NCBI GenBank assembly: GCA_035294245.1 | Contig: DATGLG010000066.1 | Location: 1 to 53,963, forward strand | Source of the DNA: DATGLG01 sp035294245 | GTDB taxonomy: Bacteria; Pseudomonadota; Alphaproteobacteria; JACZXZ01 | Reading direction: 5' to 3' | Length of the DNA: 53,963 nt | In this document: piece after piece, positions 32,457 to 41,231 of the stretch | Layout: each line of letters opens with the position of its first letter | Numbering within the stretch: the stretch's first letter is position 1 | The notes under the pieces: generated by a model | Told to the model about the DNA's origin: nothing | Seen by the model: the letters and a program-made list of their open reading frames with translations, nothing else | Database searches by the model: none | Translations under genes and position numbers: made by a program

Positions 32457-32496
32457 TTGGGGTTATGATTTTGACGTTCGATCCGCATTCAAAGGT

Positions 32497-32642
32497 CGTC
32501 ATTCCAGCCGGAGCCCCCGGGTCCCGCCGAAGGCGGGCCCGAGGACAGGCTCCGCGCAGAGCCGGAATCCAGGGCCGCATGCTTGGATGCCCGCTTTCGC
32601 GGGCATGACGGCCAAACAGAACGAACCGTTGGAGTCACAACA
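32497..32642. repeat. Dispersed repeat, copy C (inverted partner of copy B)
   Basis: 146 bp from CGTCATTCCAGCCGG to AGTCACAACA, nearly identical to the reverse complement of 28926-29094. With copy B it brackets 29095-32496, which holds the isochorismatase-family, DMT, nitrilase-family and cupin genes. It has the same word order as copy D. Confidence 0.85.
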
Positions 32643-32653
32643 CTAGGGTGCTG

Positions 32654-32671
32654 CCGACGGAATTCCATCGG
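32654..32671. promoter_or_regulatory. 18-bp imperfect palindrome before the binding-protein gene
   Basis: CCGACGGAATTCCATCGG is self-complementary except for one pair. It stands 11 bases before the AAGGAGG ribosome binding site of the 32693 gene, so it could be an operator or an RNA hairpin controlling that gene. Confidence 0.35.
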
Positions 32672-32692
32672 TGACTGGTCAAGGAGGCTTTC

Positions 32693-33871
32693 GTGCAGAT
32701 GTCTGGGATGGGTCGAGTGGCTTTTCTCTTGGGCGTTGCCGCGGTGCTCGCATTGCCGCTTGGCGGAATGCCGGCGCGGGCGGCCGACGATGTCATCAAA
32801 ATCGGCGTCACCGAGCCGCTGACCGGAGCCGTCGCGGCCTCGGGGAACTACGTCGTCGACGGCGCCAAGATCGCCGCCGACGAGATCAACGCCAAGGGCG
32901 GGGTGCTCGGCAAGAAGCTCGAGCTCGTGATCGAGGACAACAAGAGCAATCCCACCGATGCGGCGGCGACGGCGGAAAAGCTCATCCTCCAGGACAAGGT
33001 CCCGGTTCTGATGGGCGCCTGGGGCTCGACCTTCACCCTCGCGGTCATGCCGAAGCTTATGGAATATCACGTCCCCCTCGTCGTCGAGACGTCGTCCTCC
33101 GACAAGATCACCACGTCGGGAAATCCCTGGGTGTTCCGCACCGCGCCGACCAATGGGATGGTCGCCCAGGCCTTCGCCAAGCATGTGGACAAGTTCCACA
33201 TCAAGAAGGCGGCCTTCCTGGTCGTCAACAATGATTGGGGGCTCGGCCTGGCCCAGTCCTTCAGCGCGATGCTGAAGGATCATGGCATCGCGACGGGGCT
33301 CACGGAGACCATGGCGCCGAACGCCCAGGACATGAATGCGCAGCTCTCGAAGATCAAGAGTTCCGACGCAGACACGCTCTTCATCACGACCGAGGTCGAG
33401 CAGATCACGCTCATCCTCAAGCAGGCCTACGCGCTCAAGCTGCCGCAGCGCATCATCATCGCCAGCGCCTCGTCCTCCCCCGATCAGCTCATCCAGCAGG
33501 CCGGGGCGGCGGCCAACGGCATCTATTGCATCCTGTTCTTCGCGCCCTGGTTCCCCGACATGGCGGTCAATCCGAAGCTCGTCGAATCCTTCGTCACCGA
33601 GTGGAAGAAGCGCGGCTATCCCTTTGCCGGGCTCACGGAGGGCCATCGCGGCTATGACGGCATCTCGACGGTGGCCGCCGCCATCAAGCTGGCCGGCAAG
33701 GCGCAGCCCGCGGCGATCCGCGACGCCCTCTGGAAGGTCCATGTCAAGGGCCTGAACAGCGATATCAGCTTCGTGAAGCAGGGGCCGAAGGGGCGGGAGA
33801 GCGGCCAGAACCTGGCGAATGTCTACGTCATTCAGATCAAGGACGGCAAAGTCGCCGAGCCGAGCTTCTGA
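32693..33871 (+). CDS. Branched-chain amino-acid-type ABC substrate-binding protein
   Basis: 392 residues from a GTG with AAGGAGG five bases away; an ATG two codons later is possible. A signal peptide ends at ARAAD (about 30). The type I binding-protein fold shows IKIGVTEPLTGAVAASGNYVVDGAKIAADEINAKGGVLGKKLELVIEDNKSNPTDAAATAEKL by segments, and DWGLGLAQSF. Such proteins bind amino acids, aromatic acids or amides in the periplasm. No LivHMGF genes are adjacent: the following permease and ATPase belong to another ABC class, so its partner is elsewhere. Confidence 0.9.
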   Translation: MQMSGMGRVAFLLGVAAVLALPLGGMPARAADDVIKIGVTEPLTGAVAASGNYVVDGAKIAADEINAKGGVLGKKLELVIEDNKSNPTDAAATAEKLILQDKVPVLMGAWGSTFTLAVMPKLMEYHVPLVVETSSSDKITTSGNPWVFRTAPTNGMVAQAFAKHVDKFHIKKAAFLVVNNDWGLGLAQSFSAMLKDHGIATGLTETMAPNAQDMNAQLSKIKSSDADTLFITTEVEQITLILKQAYALKLPQRIIIASASSSPDQLIQQAGAAANGIYCILFFAPWFPDMAVNPKLVESFVTEWKKRGYPFAGLTEGHRGYDGISTVAAAIKLAGKAQPAAIRDALWKVHVKGLNSDISFVKQGPKGRESGQNLANVYVIQIKDGKVAEPSF

Positions 33872-33935
33872 AGGCCGTAATGCACGCCTGACGGGCTGGA
33901 CGGCGGCGGGTAACTTCTCCACACTCTGTCGGGCC

Positions 33936-34799
33936 ATGGGCGGCGTGGGGACATCAAAGGCGGATCCGGGGGCGTCGTTGTCGCCACATCCCGCTCGGGT
34001 GGATCGCGCGCCGGGCGGCGGCAGGATTGCGCCGCTCCTCACGCCGGTCGCGGGCATCCTTGCCGTCCTTGCGGCGTGGGCCCTCGTCACCGGCCTCTTC
34101 AAGATTCCCGATTACCTCTTGCCGGCGCCGCTGGATGTCGCAAGGCGGCTGGCGCGCGACTGGGCGAGCATCCTCGCGCAGGCCGAGTTCACCCTCGGGG
34201 CGACCCTGGCGGGATTCCTCGTGAGCGTCGCGATCGGCGTGCCGCTCGCCTTCTGCATCGTGCTCAGCCGCGCGGCCGAGCGCGCGCTCATGCCGATGTT
34301 CGTGATGTCCCAGACGATACCCAAGGTCGCGATCGCGCCCATTCTCGTGGTTTGGCTCGGCTTCGGCATGGTGCCCAAGATCGCCATCGCCTTCCTCATC
34401 GCCTTCTTCCCCATCGTGGTCTCGACCGTCACGGGCCTGAAGAGCGTGGAGCTCGACATGCTCGACCTGGTCCGCTCGATGGGCGCCGGCACGCTCAAGA
34501 TCATGCTGCGCGTGCGCGTGCCGACGGCCTTGCCCCACATGTTCGCGGGCTTCAAGGTGGCGATCTGCCTGGCCGTGGTCGGCGCCATCGTCGGCGAGTT
34601 CGTCGGCTCCGATCGCGGCCTCGGCTATGTGCTGCTCACGGCGACCGGCTCGCTCGACGGGACCCTGGTGTGGTCCGCCTTGATCGTGCTGGTCGCCATC
34701 GGCATCGCCTTGTACGCGATCGTGGCGCGGATCGAGAGGGTCGCCATCCGCTGGCACGTCTCGGTGCGCGCCGATGACGCAACGCTGTATCAATCATAA
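33936..34799 (+). CDS. ABC transporter permease (taurine/nitrate/pyrimidine SsuC type)
   Basis: 287 residues from the ATG at 33936; an upstream reading to 33819 overlaps the preceding gene and is unconvincing. About six helices are seen, with the BPD motif SMGAGTLKIMLRVRVPTALPHMFAGFKVAICLAVVGAIVGEF, the coupling segment for the ATPase. It forms the inner membrane channel for the binding protein encoded 18 bases downstream and the ATPase after it. The substrate class (sulfonates, nitrate, pyrimidines, aromatic acids) cannot be told from the permease. Confidence 0.92.
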   Translation: MGGVGTSKADPGASLSPHPARVDRAPGGGRIAPLLTPVAGILAVLAAWALVTGLFKIPDYLLPAPLDVARRLARDWASILAQAEFTLGATLAGFLVSVAIGVPLAFCIVLSRAAERALMPMFVMSQTIPKVAIAPILVVWLGFGMVPKIAIAFLIAFFPIVVSTVTGLKSVELDMLDLVRSMGAGTLKIMLRVRVPTALPHMFAGFKVAICLAVVGAIVGEFVGSDRGLGYVLLTATGSLDGTLVWSALIVLVAIGIALYAIVARIERVAIRWHVSVRADDATLYQS

Positions 34800-34817
34800 C
34801 GGGGAGGTGGGGAAGCG

Positions 34818-35828
34818 ATGCGATACGGAATGGGGCGGCTGGCCCTTGGCTTTGTTGCGGCGATCGCCTGCGCGGTCGTCGCGGGAGCTGCGCATGCGAC
34901 GGATCACGTCAGCTTCCGCCTGGATTGGAAGCTGACGGGCTATCACGTTCCCTTCTATTGGGCCAAGGCCAAGGGCTATTTCGCGGCCGAGGGCCTCGAC
35001 GTCGACATCAAGGAGGGCGCGGGATCGGGCCAGACCATCAATCTCGTCGGCGGGCAGCAGGACGATATCGGCTTCGCCGATTACCTCCTGATGGCGGCGG
35101 CGGCGAGCAAGGGAATGGGCGTCAAGGCGATATTCGGCGTGGTGCAGGACGGCGCGTGGGCCGTGATCTCTCATGCCGACAAGCCGATCCGCACGCCGCA
35201 GGAGCTCGTCGGGCGATCGGTCGCCTCCACCGCCGATCACAAGGCGCTGCTCGACCTGTTCATGGCCGTCAACAAGATCCCGGCGCAATCGGTCTCGGTC
35301 AGGGTCACGAGCCCGGCCACGCGCAACACGGTCTTCGCCGAGGGGCAGGTCGACGGGATGGTGAGCATCACCATCGGCTCGCCGATGGACCTCGTCGTGC
35401 GCGCCAACCAAGGCAAGGGCAAGCCGCTCTACTTCATGCCGTTCGAGAAATTCGGCGTGGCGCCGGAAGGCGAGGGGCTGATCGCAAGCGACGCCTTCAT
35501 CGCCCAGAAGCCGGACGTCATTCGCCGCTTCCTGCGGGCGGCCGCGCGCGCCTTTGCGGAGACCGTCGATCCCGCGAATCTGACGCAGGCCATCGACATC
35601 GCCGTCAAGGATTCGGGCGCGAGCGCGGAGCGCTACGAATCGGTGAAGCTGCAATGGATGGACACGATCAAGCATCTGCACACGGCGAATACCAAGGACA
35701 AGCCCTTCGGCTGGATGAGCGAGAAGGACTGGGCGGCGACGCTCGACATCCTGCGCGAGACCGGCCGCCTAGAGAAGGCGGTGCCAGCATCGCAGTTCTA
35801 TACCAACGCCTTCATCGCGCAACGGTGA
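34818..35828 (+). CDS. ABC transporter substrate-binding protein (NMT1/ThiY-SsuA type)
   Basis: 336 residues with GGGGAGGTGGGG upstream. A signal peptide ends at AAHAT (about 27). The NMT1-type fold shows VSFRLDWKLTGYHVPFYWAKAKGYFAAEGLDVDIKEG, QQDDIGFADYLLMAAAASKG and later QVDGMVSITIGSPMDLV. The opening strands are like ThiY (formylaminopyrimidine) and riboflavin- or aromatic-binding members. It works with the flanking permease and ATPase; the ligand is not certain, but the adjoining amidohydrolase suggests a ring compound. Confidence 0.9.
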   Translation: MRYGMGRLALGFVAAIACAVVAGAAHATDHVSFRLDWKLTGYHVPFYWAKAKGYFAAEGLDVDIKEGAGSGQTINLVGGQQDDIGFADYLLMAAAASKGMGVKAIFGVVQDGAWAVISHADKPIRTPQELVGRSVASTADHKALLDLFMAVNKIPAQSVSVRVTSPATRNTVFAEGQVDGMVSITIGSPMDLVVRANQGKGKPLYFMPFEKFGVAPEGEGLIASDAFIAQKPDVIRRFLRAAARAFAETVDPANLTQAIDIAVKDSGASAERYESVKLQWMDTIKHLHTANTKDKPFGWMSEKDWAATLDILRETGRLEKAVPASQFYTNAFIAQR

Positions 35829-35837
35829 CCCGGACGA

Positions 35838-36611
35838 ATGTCTTGCGAAGTGATCGGGCTTGAGGGCATCGGGCTCACCTATGCGACAAGGGCGGCGAGG
35901 CTCGATGCCCTCGAGGCGGTGTCGTTCTCGGCGGCCAAGGGCGAGTTCGTCGCCATCGTGGGGCCGAGCGGATGCGGCAAGAGCACGCTTCTCAAGATCA
36001 TCGCCGGGCTGCTGCGGCCGACCAGCGGTGTCGCGCGCGTGAACGCGCAGGTCGTCGACGGGCCCATGGCATCGGTCGGCATCGTCTTCCAGAGCCCGCT
36101 CCTGATGCCGTGGCGCAACGTTCTCCGCAACGTCCTGGTCCAGATCGAGATGCGGGGACTGCCCGTGGAGCGGTATCGGGGCATGGCGATCGAGCTCTTG
36201 ACGCTCGTCGGCCTCGCCGGTTTTCAGGAGGCCTACCCGCATCAGCTCTCGGGGGGCATGCAGCAGCGCGTCGGCCTCTGCCGCGCCCTGGTGCACGATC
36301 CGGAGCTCCTTCTGATGGACGAGCCCTTCGGCGCCCTCGACGCCTTGACCCGGGAGCAAATGGCATCAGAGCTGCAGCGCATCTGGATGGAGCGGCGCAA
36401 GACCGTGCTTTTCATCACCCATAGCATCGCCGAGGCCGTCTATCTGGCCGACCGTGTCCTGGTCATGAGCCCGCGACCCGGCCGCATTCTGGGCGAGGTG
36501 CCGATCGGGCTGGAGCGGCCGCGCACGATCGCGATGGCGAGCTCGCGCGAATTCGCCGCGCATTCGAGCCGCATTCGCGCCTATCTTAATGCCGTCGGCG
36601 CTCTCGAATGA
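35838..36611 (+). CDS. ABC transporter ATP-binding protein (SsuB/TauB type)
   Basis: 257 residues. Walker A GPSGCGKST (42-50), Q-loop VFQSPLLMPWRNVL, signature LSGGMQQRVGLCRAL, Walker B LLLMDEPFGALD and switch His FITHSIAEAVYLADRVLVM are all intact. It powers the importer encoded by the two preceding genes; the gap to the binding-protein gene is 9 bases. The C-terminus is the short regulatory-domain-free form typical of this class. Confidence 0.94.
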   Translation: MSCEVIGLEGIGLTYATRAARLDALEAVSFSAAKGEFVAIVGPSGCGKSTLLKIIAGLLRPTSGVARVNAQVVDGPMASVGIVFQSPLLMPWRNVLRNVLVQIEMRGLPVERYRGMAIELLTLVGLAGFQEAYPHQLSGGMQQRVGLCRALVHDPELLLMDEPFGALDALTREQMASELQRIWMERRKTVLFITHSIAEAVYLADRVLVMSPRPGRILGEVPIGLERPRTIAMASSREFAAHSSRIRAYLNAVGALE

Positions 36612-36667
36612 GGCGGTGATTCTCAACGCCGGCGCGAAGGAGGATTGCAGGTGAAGGGGGGACCGAG

Positions 36668-37684
36668 GTGATCATCGATCTGCATGCCCATGCCCTGAGC
36701 GAGCGCTTCATCCGCGATATCGCCGCGCATCCCATCGCCGGCCTCAAGAGCGAGCGCTCGGCCGCCGGAGCCTACGCGATCCGGCGCGCCGGGGACGACC
36801 GCAAGAGCACGCTCGACCCTCATCTTTACGACCTGCCGCACCGGATCGAGAGCCTGCGGCGCCGCGGCGTCGAGCGCCAGCTCTTCGGCCCGCCGCCCTT
36901 CCTGATCTCCTGGCCCGGCGGTGCCGCGGGCAGCGAGCTGGTGCGGGCGCTGCACAGGATGGAGCGCGACATCGCCGACGAGGCCGAGGGCCTCATGGAG
37001 CCCATGGCGGTCCTGGCGCTCGGCGAGCCGGCGAAAGCCGATGACGAGCTCAGGCGCGCCGTCGAGGACTACGGCTTCAGGGCGGCGATCGTGCCGAGCT
37101 CCGCCGGGGGACGTCCCCTCGACGATCCCGTCTTCGACCCCCTGCTCACCCTGATCGAGCGGCTCGGGCTTCTGATCTTCATGCATCCGACCTCGGCCGT
37201 CACCTCGGAGCGGTTCGGCATGTACGGCGTCCACGTCCTCGTCGGCTGGCCGTTCGAGACGACCCTCGCGGTGACCCGCCTCATCTTCAATGGCGTCCTC
37301 GAGCGCCATCCCGATCTCAAGATCCTGCTCGCCCATGGCGGCGGGAACCTGGTCTTTCTGCGCGGCCGCCTCGATTCCGCCTATGATGCGACGGGCTGGG
37401 AGGCCGATCCCTATTTCCGCCAGCACATCGTCGCGCGCCCGAGCGCCTATCTCGACCGCCTCTACTACGATACCTGCGCGCTGAGCGAGGAGAGCAACCG
37501 CTTCGTCATCGAGACGATGGGTGCGGACAAGGTCGTGTTCGGCAGCGATTACCCTTTCGATATCGGCGATCCCGAGGGCCGGCGCGCGGTGCCCGTCATC
37601 GAGGCGCTGCCGCCGGACGCCAGGGAGAAGATCTATCGAGGCAACGCGCTTCGCCTTCTCGAGGGCGTGAGGGCGACGGCATAG
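36668..37684 (+). CDS. Amidohydrolase-family metal enzyme (ACMSD / 2,3-dihydroxybenzoate decarboxylase-like)
   Basis: 338 residues from a GTG. All metal-site pieces of the amidohydrolase_2 family are there: DLHAHAL (H6, H8), LIFMHPTS, LLAHGGGNLVFLRGR and the final Asp in VFGSDYPFDIG. Members decarboxylate aromatic or unsaturated acids (ACMSD, gamma-resorcylate decarboxylase) or hydrolyse ring compounds. It follows the ABC ATPase by 56 bases and precedes the acyl-CoA genes, so it probably acts early on the imported compound. Confidence 0.9.
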   Translation: MIIDLHAHALSERFIRDIAAHPIAGLKSERSAAGAYAIRRAGDDRKSTLDPHLYDLPHRIESLRRRGVERQLFGPPPFLISWPGGAAGSELVRALHRMERDIADEAEGLMEPMAVLALGEPAKADDELRRAVEDYGFRAAIVPSSAGGRPLDDPVFDPLLTLIERLGLLIFMHPTSAVTSERFGMYGVHVLVGWPFETTLAVTRLIFNGVLERHPDLKILLAHGGGNLVFLRGRLDSAYDATGWEADPYFRQHIVARPSAYLDRLYYDTCALSEESNRFVIETMGADKVVFGSDYPFDIGDPEGRRAVPVIEALPPDAREKIYRGNALRLLEGVRATA

Positions 37685-37726
37685 CGGCGCCGATGCGGTG
37701 CAGGAGGCGGGGCGGGGAGGGGCAAG

Positions 37727-38872
37727 GTGACGGAAAGCGCCGATGAGATCGCGATGATCCGGGCGACGACGCGCGCCTTCGTGAGGTCGCGGCTGGTCCC
37801 CCTCGAGCGCCAGATCGAGGAGGCGGACGAGGCCGATCCCGCATTGCTCGCGGCACTCCGCGCCGAGGCGGCAAAGCTGGGCCTTTACGGCTTCAACATG
37901 CCGGCGGAGCTCGGCGGGCCCGGGCTTGGCCCCATGGCGCGACTCGCCATACTCGAGGAGCTTACCTATACCTCGGTGCCCCTCACCGAGGTTCTCGGCC
38001 ATCTGCCCTATTCCCTCGTCTTCTGCGACGCGGAGCAGCGGCGCCGCATCCTTCCCGGCATCGTCAGCGGCGCCAAGACCATCACCTATGCGCTGACGGA
38101 GCCCGATGCCGGCTCCGATCTCGGCGGGATCCGCGCGCGCGCGACAAGGGCGAGCGGCGGATGGGTCCTAAATGGCAGCAAGCAATTCATCTCGAATCTC
38201 GAGACCGCCGATTATGTCTTGGCCCTGGCGGTGAGCGATCCTGCGGCACCCCTGAAGCGCCGGCTTACCGCCTTCATCATCGCGCGGGACAATCCGGGAA
38301 TTCGCGGCGTCACCCGGTTCCGCACGATGGGCTGGCGCGGCTACCGCCTCAACGGCTTCTCCCTCGAGGATTGCTTCGTGCCCGATCGCGACGTTCTCGG
38401 GCAGCCTGGGGACGGGTTTACGACCATGATGGCGGCCATCAACCATGACCGCATTCTCTCGGCCTGCCGGTCGATCGGCCTGGCGCGGCGAGGGCAGGAG
38501 ATGGCCTGCGCCTATGCCAAGGAGCGCGCCGCCTTCGGCGCCAAGCTCGCCGATCATCAGGCGATCCAATTCATGATCGCCGACAATGACGTGGAGATCG
38601 AGGCCGCGCGCCTGCTCGTCCGCCGCGCCATGGAGCTCGCCGATGGCGGCGGCACGGAGTTCCGTATCGCCGCCGCGCGCGCCAAGCTTTATGCGAGCGA
38701 GATGGGTTGCCGCGTCGCCGATCGGGTGGTGCAGGTCTTCGGCGGCATGGGGTATATGCGCGAGCTCCCGGTCGAGCGCCTCTATCGCGATGCGCGCGCC
38801 TTCCGTATCGGCGAGGGGACGTCCGAGATGCAGCGCATTCAGATCGCGCGCCATGCCCTCGCGGCCGGATAA
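37727..38872 (+). CDS. Acyl-CoA dehydrogenase
   Basis: 381 residues from a GTG with GGCGGGGAGGGG upstream. The family motifs are seen in order: YGFNMPAELGGPGLGPM, YALTEPDAGSDLGGI, GWVLNGSKQFISN (FAD-binding middle domain), QLADHQAIQFMIAD-like KLADHQAIQFMIADND, VVQVFGGMGYMRE and RIGEGTSEMQRIQIARHAL with the catalytic Glu of EGTSE. It oxidises an acyl-CoA to the 2,3-enoyl-CoA, passing electrons to ETF. It lies 5 bases before the AMP-ligase gene. Confidence 0.94.
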   Translation: MTESADEIAMIRATTRAFVRSRLVPLERQIEEADEADPALLAALRAEAAKLGLYGFNMPAELGGPGLGPMARLAILEELTYTSVPLTEVLGHLPYSLVFCDAEQRRRILPGIVSGAKTITYALTEPDAGSDLGGIRARATRASGGWVLNGSKQFISNLETADYVLALAVSDPAAPLKRRLTAFIIARDNPGIRGVTRFRTMGWRGYRLNGFSLEDCFVPDRDVLGQPGDGFTTMMAAINHDRILSACRSIGLARRGQEMACAYAKERAAFGAKLADHQAIQFMIADNDVEIEAARLLVRRAMELADGGGTEFRIAAARAKLYASEMGCRVADRVVQVFGGMGYMRELPVERLYRDARAFRIGEGTSEMQRIQIARHALAAG

Positions 38873-38877
38873 CGCGG

Positions 38878-40458
38878 ATGTCGGCGTTGCCTGAAAAACG
38901 CGAGACCGGGATGGATTCGCCCTTTATTGCCATGCTGGACCACCATCCGGAACTGCCGGCGCTGCATATCGGCGATTTCTCGGCGACGCGGGCCCAGCTC
39001 AAGGCGCAGTCGCATCGCCTGGCCGGTCATTTGGCGCGCGCGGGATTCAAGCGAGGCGACGTGCTGGCGCTCTGGCTGCCCGATGGCGCCGCCTGGCTCC
39101 AGTTTCTGTTCGCCGCCTCGGCGCTCGGCCTGCTGATCGTCCCGGTCAGCACGCGATACCGCGCCCTCGAGGCGCGGCATGCGATGGAGGTGGCACGGGC
39201 GAAAGGCCTCGTCGTCGCCACGCGGTTCCTCGACATCGATTTTCCATCGATGGCGCGGGAGATCGGGGAGAGCCTGCCGCAGCCCGCGCAGATCATCGAG
39301 GTCCGCAATCCCGGCGAATTCGTCCCCGCGGAGTCTCAGGGAGCCGAAGCCGCGATGACGGGCAGGCCCTCGGATCCGCTCTGCACCTTCAGCACCTCCG
39401 GCACGACCGGGCGCCCCAAGCTCGCCGTGCACGATCAGGCGAGCATCGCGCGGCACGCGGCCAATGTCGCCCGGCGGATCGAGATCGGCGCCGGCGACGC
39501 GATGCTCTGCGCCTTGCCGCTCTATGGCGTGCTCGGCTTCGTTCAGGCCTTCGCCGCGCTCGCGGCCGGCGCCGCCTGCGTGCTCGAGCCGGTCTTTAAG
39601 GCCGAGGCCGCGGCGGCGGCGATCGAGCGGCACCGCGTCACTCATTTCTACGGATCGGACGGGATGCTCGAGGCCGTCTTGAATGTCAAAGGCCATTCGC
39701 TCGCGACGTGGCGGCGGGGCGGCTTCGCCGAATATGCCGGCCTCGGCGCGGCACTCGTCGAGAGGACGGAGACGGCGCTCGGATTGCGCCTGACCGGGGT
39801 CTACGGCTCGTCCGAGGGCTTCGCCTTGCTCGCGACCCAAATGGCGGGCGATCCGCTGGAAAAGCGCGCGCTCGCCGGCGGGCGACCCGTGTCGCCGGAC
39901 ATCCAATTCAGGGTCGTCGATCCCGATAGCGGGCGGCCCGTCGCGGACGGCACGCCGGGAGAGCTGCAACTCCGCGGCTACAACGTCATGTCCGGCTATC
40001 TCAATAATCCCATTGCGACGGCCGAGGCGTTCACGGCCGACGGCTGGTTCCGCACGGGCGATCTCGCCTATGGTCGCGGCGCGGATTTCGTCTTTCTGTC
40101 CCGCATGAAGGACAGCCTGCGCCTTCGCGGCTATCTGGTCGATCCGGGTGAGATCGAGGCCTTTCTGATGCGCCACGCGGCCGTCGAGGGGGCGCAGGTC
40201 GTCGGCGTCAATCGCCGGGGCGAAGGGGACATTGCGGTGGCCTTCGTGCGGCGGAACGACGCGCGGCTCAGCGAGGAGGCCCTCATCGCCTATTGCCGGG
40301 GCGGGATCGCGAGCTACAAGGTTCCCCGGCGCATCGTCTTCGTCGAGGACTTCCCCCGGATCAACGGCCCGAACGGCAGCAAGATCGTGAAGCACGAGCT
40401 GCGCGCCAGGGCCGAATCCCTGATTCCCGATGCCGGAAACATCTCGAGGGCTCCATGA
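38878..40458 (+). CDS. AMP-dependent acyl-CoA synthetase/ligase
   Basis: 526 residues from the ATG at 38878; M12 (38911) is an alternative. ANL-superfamily motifs are CTFSTSGTTGRPKLAV (P-loop), GVYGSSEGFALL, TPGELQLRGYNVMSGYLNNP, DGWFRTGDLAY and the catalytic Lys near NGPNGSKIVKHELR. It activates a carboxylic acid to its CoA thioester through an acyl-adenylate. Its stop overlaps the next start by four bases (ATGA). The substrate acid is unknown; medium-chain, branched or ring-derived acids are possible. Confidence 0.93.
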   Translation: MSALPEKRETGMDSPFIAMLDHHPELPALHIGDFSATRAQLKAQSHRLAGHLARAGFKRGDVLALWLPDGAAWLQFLFAASALGLLIVPVSTRYRALEARHAMEVARAKGLVVATRFLDIDFPSMAREIGESLPQPAQIIEVRNPGEFVPAESQGAEAAMTGRPSDPLCTFSTSGTTGRPKLAVHDQASIARHAANVARRIEIGAGDAMLCALPLYGVLGFVQAFAALAAGAACVLEPVFKAEAAAAAIERHRVTHFYGSDGMLEAVLNVKGHSLATWRRGGFAEYAGLGAALVERTETALGLRLTGVYGSSEGFALLATQMAGDPLEKRALAGGRPVSPDIQFRVVDPDSGRPVADGTPGELQLRGYNVMSGYLNNPIATAEAFTADGWFRTGDLAYGRGADFVFLSRMKDSLRLRGYLVDPGEIEAFLMRHAAVEGAQVVGVNRRGEGDIAVAFVRRNDARLSEEALIAYCRGGIASYKVPRRIVFVEDFPRINGPNGSKIVKHELRARAESLIPDAGNISRAP

Positions 40459-41231
40459 AGCGCCAAGACATCAAATCGGACATCGCCTGGGCGACACCGT
40501 CGAAGATCGTGGTGCACGGTCTCGATCTCTGCGAGGAGATTGTCGGCAAGATCGATTTCGGCCAGATGGCCTTTCTCGAGATCTTCGGTCGCCTGCCGAA
40601 GGAGCCGGAGGCGCGCATCTTCAACGCGATGATGGTCATCCTCGTGGAGCACGGGATCACGCCCTCCTCCCTTGCGACGCGGCTGACCTATTGCGGCGCG
40701 CCGGAAGCGGTCCAGGGTGCGGTGGCGGCCGGACTCCTCGGCCTCGGCTCCGTCTTCGCCGGATCGCTCGACAACGCGGCGCGCATGCTTCAGGAGGCGC
40801 TGCCGGACGGCAAGGGGACCGATCTCGACGCCGTCGCGGGGAAGATCGTGACGGCGTTCCGCGCGCGACGGGAGATCATCCCCGGCATCGGCCATCCTTT
40901 TCACAAGCCCCTCGATCCGCGCACGCCGGCCCTGTTCAAGGTCGCGGCGGAGACGGGATTCTCCGGCCGATATGTCGCGCTGATGTCGAGGATCGGCGCG
41001 GAGGCGACGCGGCAATCGGGGCGCGATCTTCCCGTCAACGTGACCGGCGCCATGGCGGCCGTCGCTTCCGAGCTGGGATTGTCCTGGCGCATCTGCCGCG
41101 GCCTCGCCGTGGCGGCCCGCGCCATAGGCCTCGTCGGGCACATCCTCGAGGAGATGCACCAACCCATGGCCGAGGAGATCTATTATCGGATCGAGGAGGA
41201 GGCGACCCGTCATGCCCGCCCGCCGGAGTGA
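40455..41231 (+). CDS. Citryl-CoA lyase-like protein (citrate synthase superfamily) with altered active site
   Basis: 258 residues, the short single-domain form. Family traits are DIAWATPSKIVVHGLDLCEEI, LVEHGITPSSLATRLTYCGAPE, the loop IIPGIGHPFHKPLDPRTPALF with H147, and LVGHILEEMHQPM at the C-terminus. In citrate synthases and citryl-CoA lyases the catalytic Asp stands in a NVD motif; here the segment reads LPVNVTGAMAA with T197. The protein may cleave or form a different 3-hydroxyacyl-CoA-like bond, or act without that base. It is coupled to the AMP ligase by an ATGA overlap and overlaps the thioesterase gene by 20 bases. Confidence 0.85.
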   Translation: MKRQDIKSDIAWATPSKIVVHGLDLCEEIVGKIDFGQMAFLEIFGRLPKEPEARIFNAMMVILVEHGITPSSLATRLTYCGAPEAVQGAVAAGLLGLGSVFAGSLDNAARMLQEALPDGKGTDLDAVAGKIVTAFRARREIIPGIGHPFHKPLDPRTPALFKVAAETGFSGRYVALMSRIGAEATRQSGRDLPVNVTGAMAAVASELGLSWRICRGLAVAARAIGLVGHILEEMHQPMAEEIYYRIEEEATRHARPPE

